A DNA stretch of 12,065 nucleotides. Origin: Pseudomonadota bacterium (GTDB lineage: Bacteria > Pseudomonadota > Alphaproteobacteria > Azospirillales > Azospirillaceae). The stretch spans positions 1 to 12,065 of the forward strand of contig JAEYPE010000118.1 of the NCBI GenBank assembly GCA_023411035.1. Reading direction: 5' to 3'. Shown here one piece after another: positions 1 to 6,434 of this stretch (positions within the stretch are counted from its first letter, which is position 1; every line of letters starts with the position of its first letter). The position numbers and the translations under genes are program-made. Under the pieces are notes generated by a model. That model was not told the origin of the DNA and did no database searches. It saw only the letters and a program-made list of their open reading frames with translations.

Positions 1-1637
1 AGTGGAACGACAGCTACCACGAGACGACGCTCTGCTTCACCAACAACATCCCGCAGAAGGACGGCGGCACGCACCTCGCCGGCTTCCGCGCGGCGCTGAC
101 GCGGGCGATCAACAACTACGCCAACGAATCCGGCATCGCCAAGAAGGAGAAGGTGAACCTCTCCGGCGACGACGCGCGCGAAGGGCTGACCTGCGTGCTG
201 TCGGTGAAGGTTCCCGACCCGAAATTCTCCAGCCAGACCAAGGACAAGCTGGTTTCCTCCGAAGTCCGCCCGGTGGTCGAGGCGGTGGTGGGCGAATGCC
301 TCGCCCAATATTTCGAGGAGCATCCGGCGGACGCCAAGCGCGTCGTCCAGAAGGTGGTGGAGGCCGCCGCCGCCCGTGAGGCCGCCCGCAAGGCGCGCGA
401 GCTGACCCGCCGCAAGGGGGCGCTCGACATCGCCTCCCTGCCCGGCAAGCTGGCCGACTGCCAGGAGCGCGACCCGGCCCTGTCGGAACTCTTCATCGTG
501 GAGGGCGATTCGGCGGGTGGCTCGGCCAAGCAGGGCCGTTCACGCCAGTTCCAGGCCATCCTGCCGCTGCGCGGCAAGATCCTGAACGTGGAGCGGGCAC
601 GCTTCGACAAGATGCTGTCCTCGGCGGAAATCGGCACGCTGATCGCGGCGCTGGGCACCGGCATCGGGCGCGACGAGTTCAATCCGGACAAGACGCGCTA
701 TCACAAGATCATCATCATGACCGACGCGGACGTGGACGGCAGCCACATCCGCACGCTCCTGCTGACCTTCTTCTTCCGCCAGATGCCCGAACTGATCGAG
801 CGCGGCTATCTCTACATCGCCCAGCCGCCGCTCTACCGCATCAAGCGCGGCAACGCGAAGGAGCGGTACCTGAAGGACGACCGGGCGCTGGAGGAGTATC
901 TGATCGAAGCGGCTCTGGGCGACCTGTCCATGCGGACCGCCGACGGCTCCCTGTTGACCGGCGACCCGCTGCGCGAACTGGTCGAGCAGGCCCGCGGCGC
1001 CCGCCAGCACATCGAGACGCTGGCCCGCAAGGCCGGCAATCTGTCGGTGGTGGAATCGGCGGCGGTGAGCGGCGCCCTTTCGGTCGCTCTGGCCCAGGAC
1101 GCCGCCCTGGCGCAACAGGCCGCGGAGACGGTCGCCGCCCGGCTGAACGCGCTGGACGTGGAAGGCGGCTGGCGCGGCGAGAGCCTCCTGCCCCAGGGCG
1201 GCTACGCGCTCGTGCGGACGCGCCGTGGCGTGACCCACCGCCACCATCTGGACGCCGACCTGCTGAAGAGCGCGGAAGCCCGCAAGCTGGACGCCATCGC
1301 GGCGGACCTGAAGCGGGCCTACGCCGAACCGGGCCGCGCCTTCGAGAAGCAGAAGGAAAGCCGCAGCCTGACCGGCCCCGTCGCCCTGTTCGACACGGTG
1401 ATGGAACTGGGCCGCCGCGGCGTCACGATCCAACGCTACAAGGGGCTGGGTGAGATGAACCCCGACCAGCTCTGGGAAACCACGCTGGACCCGGCCAAGC
1501 GCTCGCTCCTCCAGGTGAAGGTCAACCACGCCGATCAGGCGGAGGAGGTCTTTTCCACCCTGATGGGCGACATCGTGGAACCGCGCCGCGAATTCATCCA
1601 GGAGAACGCCTTGAAGGTCGCGAATTTGGACGTGTGA
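1..1637 (+). CDS. gyrB: DNA gyrase subunit B, 5'-truncated by the window edge
   Basis: The frame opens at base 3 and runs 544 residues to TGA. Gyrase B, with GyrA, makes the ATP-driven type II topoisomerase that introduces negative supercoils. The visible part covers the end of the ATPase/transducer region, the TOPRIM domain and the C-terminal GyrA-binding region. TOPRIM marks are EGDSAGG (Glu at fragment residue 167) and TDADVDGS (Asp 241, 243, 245), followed by HIRTLLLTFFFRQMPELIERG. The tail EEVFSTLMGDIVEPRREFIQ and ALKVANLDV is the gyrB ending and separates it from parE. Roughly 260 N-terminal residues (GHKL ATPase) lie outside the window. The fragment has a linker of the proteobacterial type at about residues 300-440. 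GC is high (42 of 60 bases from 1021). The gene looks intact and functional. The transposon begins about 10 bp after its stop, so the insertion leaves the protein untouched. Confidence 0.97.
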   Translation, partial: WNDSYHETTLCFTNNIPQKDGGTHLAGFRAALTRAINNYANESGIAKKEKVNLSGDDAREGLTCVLSVKVPDPKFSSQTKDKLVSSEVRPVVEAVVGECLAQYFEEHPADAKRVVQKVVEAAAAREAARKARELTRRKGALDIASLPGKLADCQERDPALSELFIVEGDSAGGSAKQGRSRQFQAILPLRGKILNVERARFDKMLSSAEIGTLIAALGTGIGRDEFNPDKTRYHKIIIMTDADVDGSHIRTLLLTFFFRQMPELIERGYLYIAQPPLYRIKRGNAKERYLKDDRALEEYLIEAALGDLSMRTADGSLLTGDPLRELVEQARGARQHIETLARKAGNLSVVESAAVSGALSVALAQDAALAQQAAETVAARLNALDVEGGWRGESLLPQGGYALVRTRRGVTHRHHLDADLLKSAEARKLDAIAADLKRAYAEPGRAFEKQKESRSLTGPVALFDTVMELGRRGVTIQRYKGLGEMNPDQLWETTLDPAKRSLLQVKVNHADQAEEVFSTLMGDIVEPRREFIQENALKVANLDV

Positions 1638-1647
1638 CGGATGTGTG
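1595..1647 (+). other. Putative Tn7-like attachment site at the 3' end of gyrB
   Basis: The conserved last codons of gyrB plus the short spacer (about 10 bp from the TGA stop to the first TGTCGC) lie next to the left transposon end. Tn7 itself uses the last codons of glmS and inserts a few tens of bases downstream, and relatives use the 3' ends of other conserved genes. The same geometry here suggests that TniQ binds the gyrB terminus. The exact extent is inferred. The spacer contains the run GTGTGTGT, so the first transposon base is ambiguous among TGT starts at 1642, 1644, 1646 and 1648. Confidence 0.4.
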
Positions 1648-1743
1648 TGTCGCCTGACGCATAACCTGCGAATTCTGACACATAAACTGCGAAGGCCTCG
1701 CTTTTCGCATGTTTTTCGTCAGAATTCGCAGATCGTCCGTTGG
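1648..1743. repeat. Left transposon end with four TnsB-type sites (two forward, two reversed)
   Basis: After TGTCGC (1648-1653) come two tandem forward copies. CTGACGCATAACCTGCGAA is at 1654-1672 and CTGACACATAAACTGCGAA is at 1675-1693, with a 21-bp period and 17 of 19 bases identical. A minus-strand copy follows at 1704-1722 (16 of 19 matching copy 1). A second minus-strand copy at 1723-1743 matches copy 1 at 15 of 21 bases. The arrangement contains an exact 14-bp inverted repeat, CTGCGAATTCTGAC at 1666-1679 and its complement at 1718-1731. Tn7-family ends carry several roughly 20-bp TnsB sites, normally all in one orientation, so the convergent pairs are unusual. TnsB binding is inferred from position and period. 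Confidence 0.8.
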
Positions 1744-1756
1744 GTAACGGTGATGA

Positions 1757-2314
1757 TCAAGCTTCTCCGAGGGCTTCGAGGGCCGCCTCAAATGCTGCGG
1801 CGTCTCCTGATTGAATTATGACGTGAGGGATAGCTAAGGCTGCGCTGTAGCATAGCGCGGCCTCCTTGGCAGCCTGTTGGTGAGCTGATATCTCCTCGGT
1901 CGACCGGCGCGGTCTTATGCGGCCAGCATCAGCAAGGCGGCGCGTCAAAATGGCATCGGCGCTGTCTTCAAGGAAAATGATGAGGTCCGGCGATAACTTG
2001 ACGAACGTAGTGGTTGGCACGACTACCACCCCTTCGTCGTTATCGATCAGACTGTGGCCTTCGAAAATAATGTGGTGGTCAGGATGTCGGCGACGTAGTT
2101 CTGAGAACGCCAACGCCAAGCGGTCTTGGTTCGCACGTATATCTGCCGCTGATGCAGTTCTCAAAATTTCAACGTCATCGACCGCGGCGACCTCTTTCAG
2201 GAGTGCACTGGCGCGAATACTGTGCACCCAGGGGTGGCCCTGGGTGAAGGCTGATACCATGGTGGTCTTCCCAACACCTGAAATTCCAAGCACGGCGACA
2301 ACGCGACCGTTCAT
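1757..2314 (-). CDS. P-loop nucleotide kinase, archaeal adenylate-kinase-like
   Basis: A 185-residue protein with an N-terminal Walker A loop GISGVGKTT (residues 10-18). A later segment reads PDLIIFLEDSADAILTRRL, followed by RIRPRR and then EEISAHQQAAKEAA. This order of P-loop, core strand, Arg-rich lid and helical tail fits small nucleoside-monophosphate kinases of the AdkA type or a generic AAA_17/AAA_33 kinase. The substrate cannot be read from sequence. It is the last gene of a three-gene minus-strand unit. Its ATG overlaps the TGA of the preceding gene by 4 bp (ATGA, 2311-2314), so translation is probably coupled. Its 3' end sits 14 bp from the left-end repeats. The fold is likely. The role is unknown: it may supply or sense a nucleotide signal for the PIN/GNAT protein or regulate it by phosphorylation (inference). 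Confidence 0.8.
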   Translation of the reverse strand: MNGRVVAVLGISGVGKTTMVSAFTQGHPWVHSIRASALLKEVAAVDDVEILRTASAADIRANQDRLALAFSELRRRHPDHHIIFEGHSLIDNDEGVVVVPTTTFVKLSPDLIIFLEDSADAILTRRLADAGRIRPRRSTEEISAHQQAAKEAALCYSAALAIPHVIIQSGDAAAFEAALEALGEA

Positions 2315-3849
2315 AGCTCAAATCCCAAATTGATCCTCGGACGAAGGGCTTCATATCGAGAAATATCAAGTTCGGTGATCGACTGCGGCGGGCTCCCCTT
2401 GAACGCTCGTAATTTGACGAGCTCATCAAGTTCTACAGGAGGGGCGATATGTCCGACTAGAAGGAAGTCGATCACCTTGACGGGACGCTGCGGTGAGGCC
2501 CGCCAGTCGTCAAGTTCCTTTTCAGTGAAGACAGAACGCTTCGCAGTCAAACGAATCAAATCCTCGGTCACCGTGGCATGGCTCACCTGCTCGACGATGG
2601 CCACCGTGGTGATTGACTGCGAGAACGCGTATGATTCGTTCTTAGACATATAGAAGAAAAGAAGATCGCCAGGACGTAATTTTGTGGTGTTTGCCCGGCA
2701 AAGATAGACCTTACGGATCGTGTTTCCGGGCTTGCGTCCCCGGCGATGATCAAGCATTCGGATTTCGCTGGGGAACAGCGGGAGAGGTTTGCCCTCGGCA
2801 ATCTCCGGGAAAAGGCGTCTATGATAATCAGGCTGAATGGGGATACAGAACTTCCGCACGACAGGGCCATCGTGGAAGCGGGGATAGAGGCGTCGGTCTT
2901 CTTCGTATATGGAGACGGTGGGGTCAGGCAGCGGCCCTTTGACCATGACCTTCTCCATGACCCATTCGCCGCTTTTTCGTTCCGCAGTGAACTCAAAGCC
3001 GTATGAGCGAAGGAGATCGATGAGAAATTCATGCCAGGGAAAGACTGTCAGATAGACGAGGTCATACTGGTTTCTCTTCGCAAACCACAATACTTGCTTC
3101 AAAAGCAATTCACCGAATTTTTCTCCCCGGAACTCATCTCGAACCTTGAAGGTGCAGACCTTGAGGATTTTTGGGCCTGAGTGAACGGTTTTGGCCTCTG
3201 CGTGGTCTTCATCTTTGCGGATGATAATTCCCGCAATCTGGTCGCCAATCTCTAATACCCAACAATCCCGGTGCTTTAGTCGGCACCCGTCGAACCATTC
3301 GTCGAACTCTGGGTAATCTCGACGGAGACTTTCAAGAATCGGTTCTTTGGGATCGATCTCATAGGCCTTCCGTTCCTCGACATAGGGGAGCCGTACGGTC
3401 TTGGCTTGGAACGTCTGACGCAACCATTCAAGCGCCTCTTCGACCGACAATACACTGGCGCCTAGTCCGGTTCGGTCTGCTCGGCGATGGAGGCCAATGT
3501 CTTCTGTGACCAGGAAGTCGACGGCCTTCGCGTCAAGTGCGGCCAGCAATCTGACATCCGACCGATCATTGTCGCATTTCATCTCCCCAAAACGCGCGTT
3601 TAGGTCACCCTCGCACGGCAGGGGGACGCCGCGCAGTCTTGGAAATTTGGCGAGCTTGCTGATTGTTACCGTCCGGCGGGCGTCGTCCTTGTCTCTGGAG
3701 ACATCGTCGTAGTTAGCACTGTCGACGAAAAGCCCGACGGCATTCTCGTGGCTAAGCCTGACCAGTTCGGCAAACGATTCCTGAACCGGCTTGGCGTCCT
3801 CAAGCCCGATGACGACGTTGGTGTCTATGAGAAGTTTGAAGCCGCTCAT
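2311..3849 (-). CDS. Three-domain fusion: PIN nuclease, GNAT acetyltransferase, PUA/EVE-like domain
   Basis: A 512-residue protein that appears to be three domains in a row. Residues 1-145 look like a PIN RNase: LLIDTN (Asp9), a middle acid (Asp98) and LVTED (Glu116, Asp117) ahead of an HRRA segment. Residues about 150-305 look like a GNAT N-acetyltransferase, with CWVLEIGDQIAGIII and the acetyl-CoA loop RGEKFG (241-246) before GELLLKQVLWFAKRN, and a late SYGFE strand-turn. Residues about 310-512 contain KLRPGDLLFFYMSK, a VAIVEQV strand and VKVIDFLLVGHI, which resemble PUA-like (EVE/ASCH) modules that read modified bases. The start overlaps the upstream ASCH gene by 50 bp and the stop overlaps the kinase start by 4 bp. 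All PIN acids needed for metal binding appear present. Domain calls are by eye; substrate and action are unknown. GC is lower than in the tns genes (28 of 60 from 3001). Confidence 0.85.
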   Translation of the reverse strand: MSGFKLLIDTNVVIGLEDAKPVQESFAELVRLSHENAVGLFVDSANYDDVSRDKDDARRTVTISKLAKFPRLRGVPLPCEGDLNARFGEMKCDNDRSDVRLLAALDAKAVDFLVTEDIGLHRRADRTGLGASVLSVEEALEWLRQTFQAKTVRLPYVEERKAYEIDPKEPILESLRRDYPEFDEWFDGCRLKHRDCWVLEIGDQIAGIIIRKDEDHAEAKTVHSGPKILKVCTFKVRDEFRGEKFGELLLKQVLWFAKRNQYDLVYLTVFPWHEFLIDLLRSYGFEFTAERKSGEWVMEKVMVKGPLPDPTVSIYEEDRRLYPRFHDGPVVRKFCIPIQPDYHRRLFPEIAEGKPLPLFPSEIRMLDHRRGRKPGNTIRKVYLCRANTTKLRPGDLLFFYMSKNESYAFSQSITTVAIVEQVSHATVTEDLIRLTAKRSVFTEKELDDWRASPQRPVKVIDFLLVGHIAPPVELDELVKLRAFKGSPPQSITELDISRYEALRPRINLGFEL

Positions 3850-4279
3850 CGCTCAACAAGGACATATACCCCTCGTTAAGGTAACGAAAAGATTGCGGCG
3901 GCACAATCCCAAGCTCGTTCCTAAGCTCCATTATGTCGAGCTGCCGATCTAGGGTTGTTGCCCCCTCCAGCAAGATGGCAAAGCCATACTCCACTCCGGA
4001 GAAATAGGTATCGAAGGCTTGCCGCTCAATGCAGGCGGCCTCGCCATGGCTCTTCCAGATTTGCTCGATTGGCAATCGAAGAACATCTTTAATGTGGGCA
4101 AAGCCAACGACAGCTCGTACAGGGCTGCTGGAATAGATTAAGGCCGTAGCTCCGACGGCCGACGCCTCCGGAAACTTCCGCCGTAGCTCAACAGTCTTGT
4201 GACCGGTCAAAATTTTCGAGGCGTACGTCGGGCGGATGCTCACGAGGATGTCCCGCTTGAACAGCGGCATGGTGTTCAT
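3800..4279 (-). CDS. ASCH-domain (PUA-like) protein
   Basis: A 159-residue protein from the chosen ATG at 4279. It has the typical ASCH opening ILVSIRPTYASKILTGHKTV then ELRRK, followed by ALIYSSSPVRAVVGFAHI. Later segments are EQIWKSHGEAACIERQAF, YFSGVEYGFAILL, and the ending PPQSFRYL. This pattern matches stand-alone ASCH proteins of the COG4933-like group. ASCH folds resemble PUA and are thought to bind RNA or nucleotides. Longer starts exist up to 4360, but the extra residues do not look like the family, and AAGGACGAG lies just upstream of the 4279 ATG. Another in-frame ATG is at 4270. It is the first gene of the coupled unit; its last 50 bp overlap the PIN-GNAT-PUA gene. Two reader-like folds in neighbouring proteins suggest a common modified nucleic-acid ligand (inference). 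Confidence 0.82.
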   Translation of the reverse strand: MNTMPLFKRDILVSIRPTYASKILTGHKTVELRRKFPEASAVGATALIYSSSPVRAVVGFAHIKDVLRLPIEQIWKSHGEAACIERQAFDTYFSGVEYGFAILLEGATTLDRQLDIMELRNELGIVPPQSFRYLNEGYMSLLSDERLQTSHRHQRRHRA

Positions 4280-4397
4280 GGCATGCTCGTCCTTTACCCC
4301 TTGGCCCCATTTAATCAGCGCGTGAGTCCGGTGCCAAGCTAAAAAAGCGTGTAGAGTCAATAGCCTATGGGCCTAAGAGGTTGGATCGACAGAATAC

Positions 4398-4712
4398 CTA
4401 ATCATTCCAACTACTTCGAGAATGAGTCGGACCGATCATGATGGCACTGTCGGTAAGGGCAAGAGGGCGCGCCCCCCTGGCGTGGCGCAAAAAATGCGAG
4501 GAACAGACCCGCCAATTCTCCCCCTTGGAGCGAAGACGGGCGAGTTGACTATCTGAGCGGTCATCGTACGGCTTCGGTGGGGTTTGGTCGGCAAATAGTA
4601 GGTAGGCCGACGAAAGCACAATCACCGCCGTAGCACGTCGATCACAAGCCACAGAGAACCAGATTCCATTTAGCCGACACCACAACCAATCGATAAGTTT
4701 CGAAGGATTCAT
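4398..4712 (-). CDS. Doubtful small protein with one possible membrane segment
   Basis: An open frame of 104 residues whose ATG overlaps the stop of the 321-residue gene by 4 bp (ATGA at 4709-4712), the same kind of coupling used elsewhere in the element. Residues about 28-42 (TAVIVLSSAYLLFA) are hydrophobic enough for one membrane span. The rest is Arg/Ser-rich, ending SRSSWND, and matches no family known to me. Codon use and composition are not convincing, and the second half may be non-coding. If it is not a gene, 4280-4708 is a 429-bp stretch in which no RNA gene, terminator or repeat is visible. I keep it only because of the start-stop overlap. Confidence 0.33.
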   Translation of the reverse strand: MNPSKLIDWLWCRLNGIWFSVACDRRATAVIVLSSAYLLFADQTPPKPYDDRSDSQLARLRSKGENWRVCSSHFLRHARGARPLALTDSAIMIGPTHSRSSWND

Positions 4713-5674
4713 TCGGCTCCAAAATCCGGGATTCCTTGCCGCATGATCTCCTGAAGGACGGTCTGGTAGCGAGCAGGAGGCTCCCCGGCCTTCGGCCGGC
4801 GCACTGCCTTGATCTCCCCAGGCTCCGTTTCAACCAGGATGCCAACGGTCGCCAAGCCGAGCCTATTGAGGTCGTCACCGAGCCGATCGGCGAATCCGTC
4901 GATCATCATCGGGAAATAGAGCCAGAGGTGGCGGAAAAAGCTGGCTTGGTAGTCCGTCGCCGACAGCAGGTTCTGGTATTCGCGATTTTTGTCCTGCGAA
5001 ATGGGAGCCGCGAGCACGAACCCGTCTACGAAGGAGATTTTCATGTCACGCCACGAAAGGGCTACCGCGTCGACACTCACCAAGCGGAAGTGGTATCGGC
5101 CATAGTAGAAGCGCGCTTCGTCGCCTCCATAGATGAGGGATGCATTTTCTTCCAGTTGGGATATTTGGCTTTTCTCTTGGACGGCCTGACTTACCGTTTT
5201 AAAGCGACGTCGGCGCCCTGGCGCGAGGCTATTTACCAAGTCATTGTATTCGTCCTTTAACTGGGAGACGGGCATTCCCCCCAGCACAACCTTCCGAACG
5301 AGGTCGAGCCCGATATTCGGATCCTTCTTATAGGTTCGGACAATCAGCTCTGCCTTACCAAAGCTTGATAGAGCCTCGGCGAGAGATACAAGTCGGCCGG
5401 CATTTGGTTTCAGAACATCACGGAGTTCGTCCTGGTGCTTCGCTTCAATGGCGCAGACGCCGCGGTATGTCTGGGCCAAACGGGAAGCCATGTTCTGGTT
5501 CGACCCGATGCGTCCGCCCAGATCCTCCCACATGGCCGCCTTCGAGGAGAATCGTTTTTGCCAATCATGGTCATCGGCGAGGTCGGCCACAATAGCAGCG
5601 ACCTTACCCCAGTCAGACCTTTTTGCCGGCAGCTTGCTTAGTGTTTCGAGTCTTTCGTCGAGCATGATGGGCAT
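4709..5674 (-). CDS. Unrecognised 321-residue cargo protein
   Basis: I do not recognise this family. Residues 1-175 look mostly helical, with a possible helix-turn-helix around MASRLAQTYRGV (about 62-73) and a stretch GMPVSQLKDEYNDLVNSL followed by the basic patch GRRRRFK. Residues about 190-321 look alpha/beta: RFYYGRYHFRLVSVDAVALS, WRDMKISFVDGFVLAAPIS, a helix around FFRHLWLYFPMMIDGFADRL, then the strand pair LGLATVGILVETEPGEIKAV. The last pair recalls the back of some restriction-endonuclease-like folds, but I cannot assign a catalytic D...ExK set. It is read away from tnsA, sharing a 112-bp intergenic region that holds a large inverted repeat. It could be a regulator, a nuclease or an accessory transposon protein; none is established. 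The ATG at 5674 is used; an alternative ATG lies at 5665, and neither has a strong ribosome site. Confidence 0.75.
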   Translation of the reverse strand: MPIMLDERLETLSKLPAKRSDWGKVAAIVADLADDHDWQKRFSSKAAMWEDLGGRIGSNQNMASRLAQTYRGVCAIEAKHQDELRDVLKPNAGRLVSLAEALSSFGKAELIVRTYKKDPNIGLDLVRKVVLGGMPVSQLKDEYNDLVNSLAPGRRRRFKTVSQAVQEKSQISQLEENASLIYGGDEARFYYGRYHFRLVSVDAVALSWRDMKISFVDGFVLAAPISQDKNREYQNLLSATDYQASFFRHLWLYFPMMIDGFADRLGDDLNRLGLATVGILVETEPGEIKAVRRPKAGEPPARYQTVLQEIMRQGIPDFGAE

Positions 5675-5727
5675 GTCTGGGCTACCAATTCAATGACGTG
5701 AGCGCGGACTGTCTAACACAACTTTTT

Positions 5728-5776
5728 CCTTGCATCAATTTTGCAACGGTGCATATCGTTGCAAAATTTTGCAAGG
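5728..5776. promoter_or_regulatory. Extended inverted repeat between the cargo and tns operons (candidate operator)
   Basis: A perfect 10-bp inverted repeat, TTTTGCAACG at 5739-5748 and CGTTGCAAAA at 5757-5766, surrounds the 8-bp centre GTGCATAT. An outer pair, CCTTGCA at 5728-5734 and TGCAAGG at 5770-5776, extends the symmetry to nearly 50 bp. It lies 10 bp before the tnsA ATG and partly overlaps its ribosome site (AAGGCGG at 5773-5779). Binding here could repress tnsA and, being in the divergent region, also the 321-residue gene. A dimeric or tetrameric protein bound to TTTTGCAA half-sites is the simplest reading. As RNA it could also fold into a hairpin that hides the tnsA ribosome site. 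Confidence 0.6.
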
Positions 5777-5786
5777 CGGTTTTGCC

Positions 5787-6425
5787 ATGACAGAGTGGAA
5801 TATGCAAGGCCCAAGGGCGAGGCGCCTCCTGCGCAGGAGCATGCCCAGCACCATGGGGCGCTTCCCCAGCCTGAAGTCCGACCGGACGATTCACTGGGAG
5901 TCCCAGCTCGAGCGTGATCTCGTTCTGCTCCTGGAATTTGACCCGTCCGTCCTCGAATATCGGGAGCAGCCGCTGACAATCCAAGTCGATTTAGCCGATC
6001 GGGTTGCCCGGTATACACCGGATTTTCTTGTCCGTAAGGCACACGGTTTCCACGTCATCGAGGTCAAACCATCGAAATTCGCGAGTGAACCCGCTTGGCA
6101 GGACTTGTTCGCGAGGGCAGCGGCTTACTTCGCGGCCGAAGGCGCCCAGTACGAGGTTCTCACCGAGCACGAAATCCGGCGCCAGCCCAGACTGAGCAAC
6201 GCATCCCTGTTGTTCCGTTACCAGCGTATCCCCTTAGGAGAGAACAGCCGCGAGATCGTACGGCAGACACTCGCTGGCGGCGCGCTGCCCCTCAGCAACG
6301 TCGATGCGGCTTTGCGTGCGCAGGGCAGCGCCCCCGGTGCGGTCTACGCGCTCTTGGCGCGGGGCGTGCTGGCGACCGATCTCGATCGGTCTCTGGGGCC
6401 TGACAGCCCGATCCAGCTCGCCTGA
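5787..6425 (+). CDS. tnsA: TnsA-like transposon endonuclease
   Basis: A 212-residue TnsA homologue, the PD-(D/E)XK-type nuclease that cuts the 5' strands at the transposon ends so that the element is excised cleanly. Visible catalytic residues are Glu38 in HWESQLERD, Asp79 in YTPDFLV, and the pair Glu92/Lys94 in VIEVKPSK. The C-terminal part (REIVRQTLAGGALPLSNVDA) looks like a short winged helix that would contact TnsC. It is shorter than Tn7 TnsA (about 270 residues). The ATG at 5787 is preferred because AAGGCGG lies at 5773-5779; an upstream TTG at 5730 would add residues encoded inside the inverted repeat. It is first gene of the plus-strand operon, 9 bp before tnsB. Confidence 0.92.
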   Translation: MTEWNMQGPRARRLLRRSMPSTMGRFPSLKSDRTIHWESQLERDLVLLLEFDPSVLEYREQPLTIQVDLADRVARYTPDFLVRKAHGFHVIEVKPSKFASEPAWQDLFARAAAYFAAEGAQYEVLTEHEIRRQPRLSNASLLFRYQRIPLGENSREIVRQTLAGGALPLSNVDAALRAQGSAPGAVYALLARGVLATDLDRSLGPDSPIQLA

Positions 6426-6434
6426 GAGGTTCCG

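Noticed and set aside
540..1529. 329-residue minus-strand frame opposite gyrB
   Set aside because: Antisense shadow of conserved gyrB codons; low-complexity translation without domain features.
1654..1743. CRISPR-like short repeats with spacers
   Set aside because: The 21-bp copies are directly adjacent, vary in sequence and switch orientation, with no unique spacers and no cas genes; they fit transposase-binding sites.
4280..4397. Promoter for the ASCH gene around a minus-strand TTGACT
   Set aside because: No acceptable -10 element lies at the right spacing, so the boxes would be guesswork.
4436..4621. 61-residue minus-strand frame
   Set aside because: No ribosome site, no hydrophobic or domain pattern, and it overlaps the somewhat better-placed frame 4398-4712.
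5730..5786. Upstream TTG start for tnsA adding 19 residues
   Set aside because: The added codons come from the inverted repeat, and the ATG at 5787 has a well-spaced AAGGCGG.
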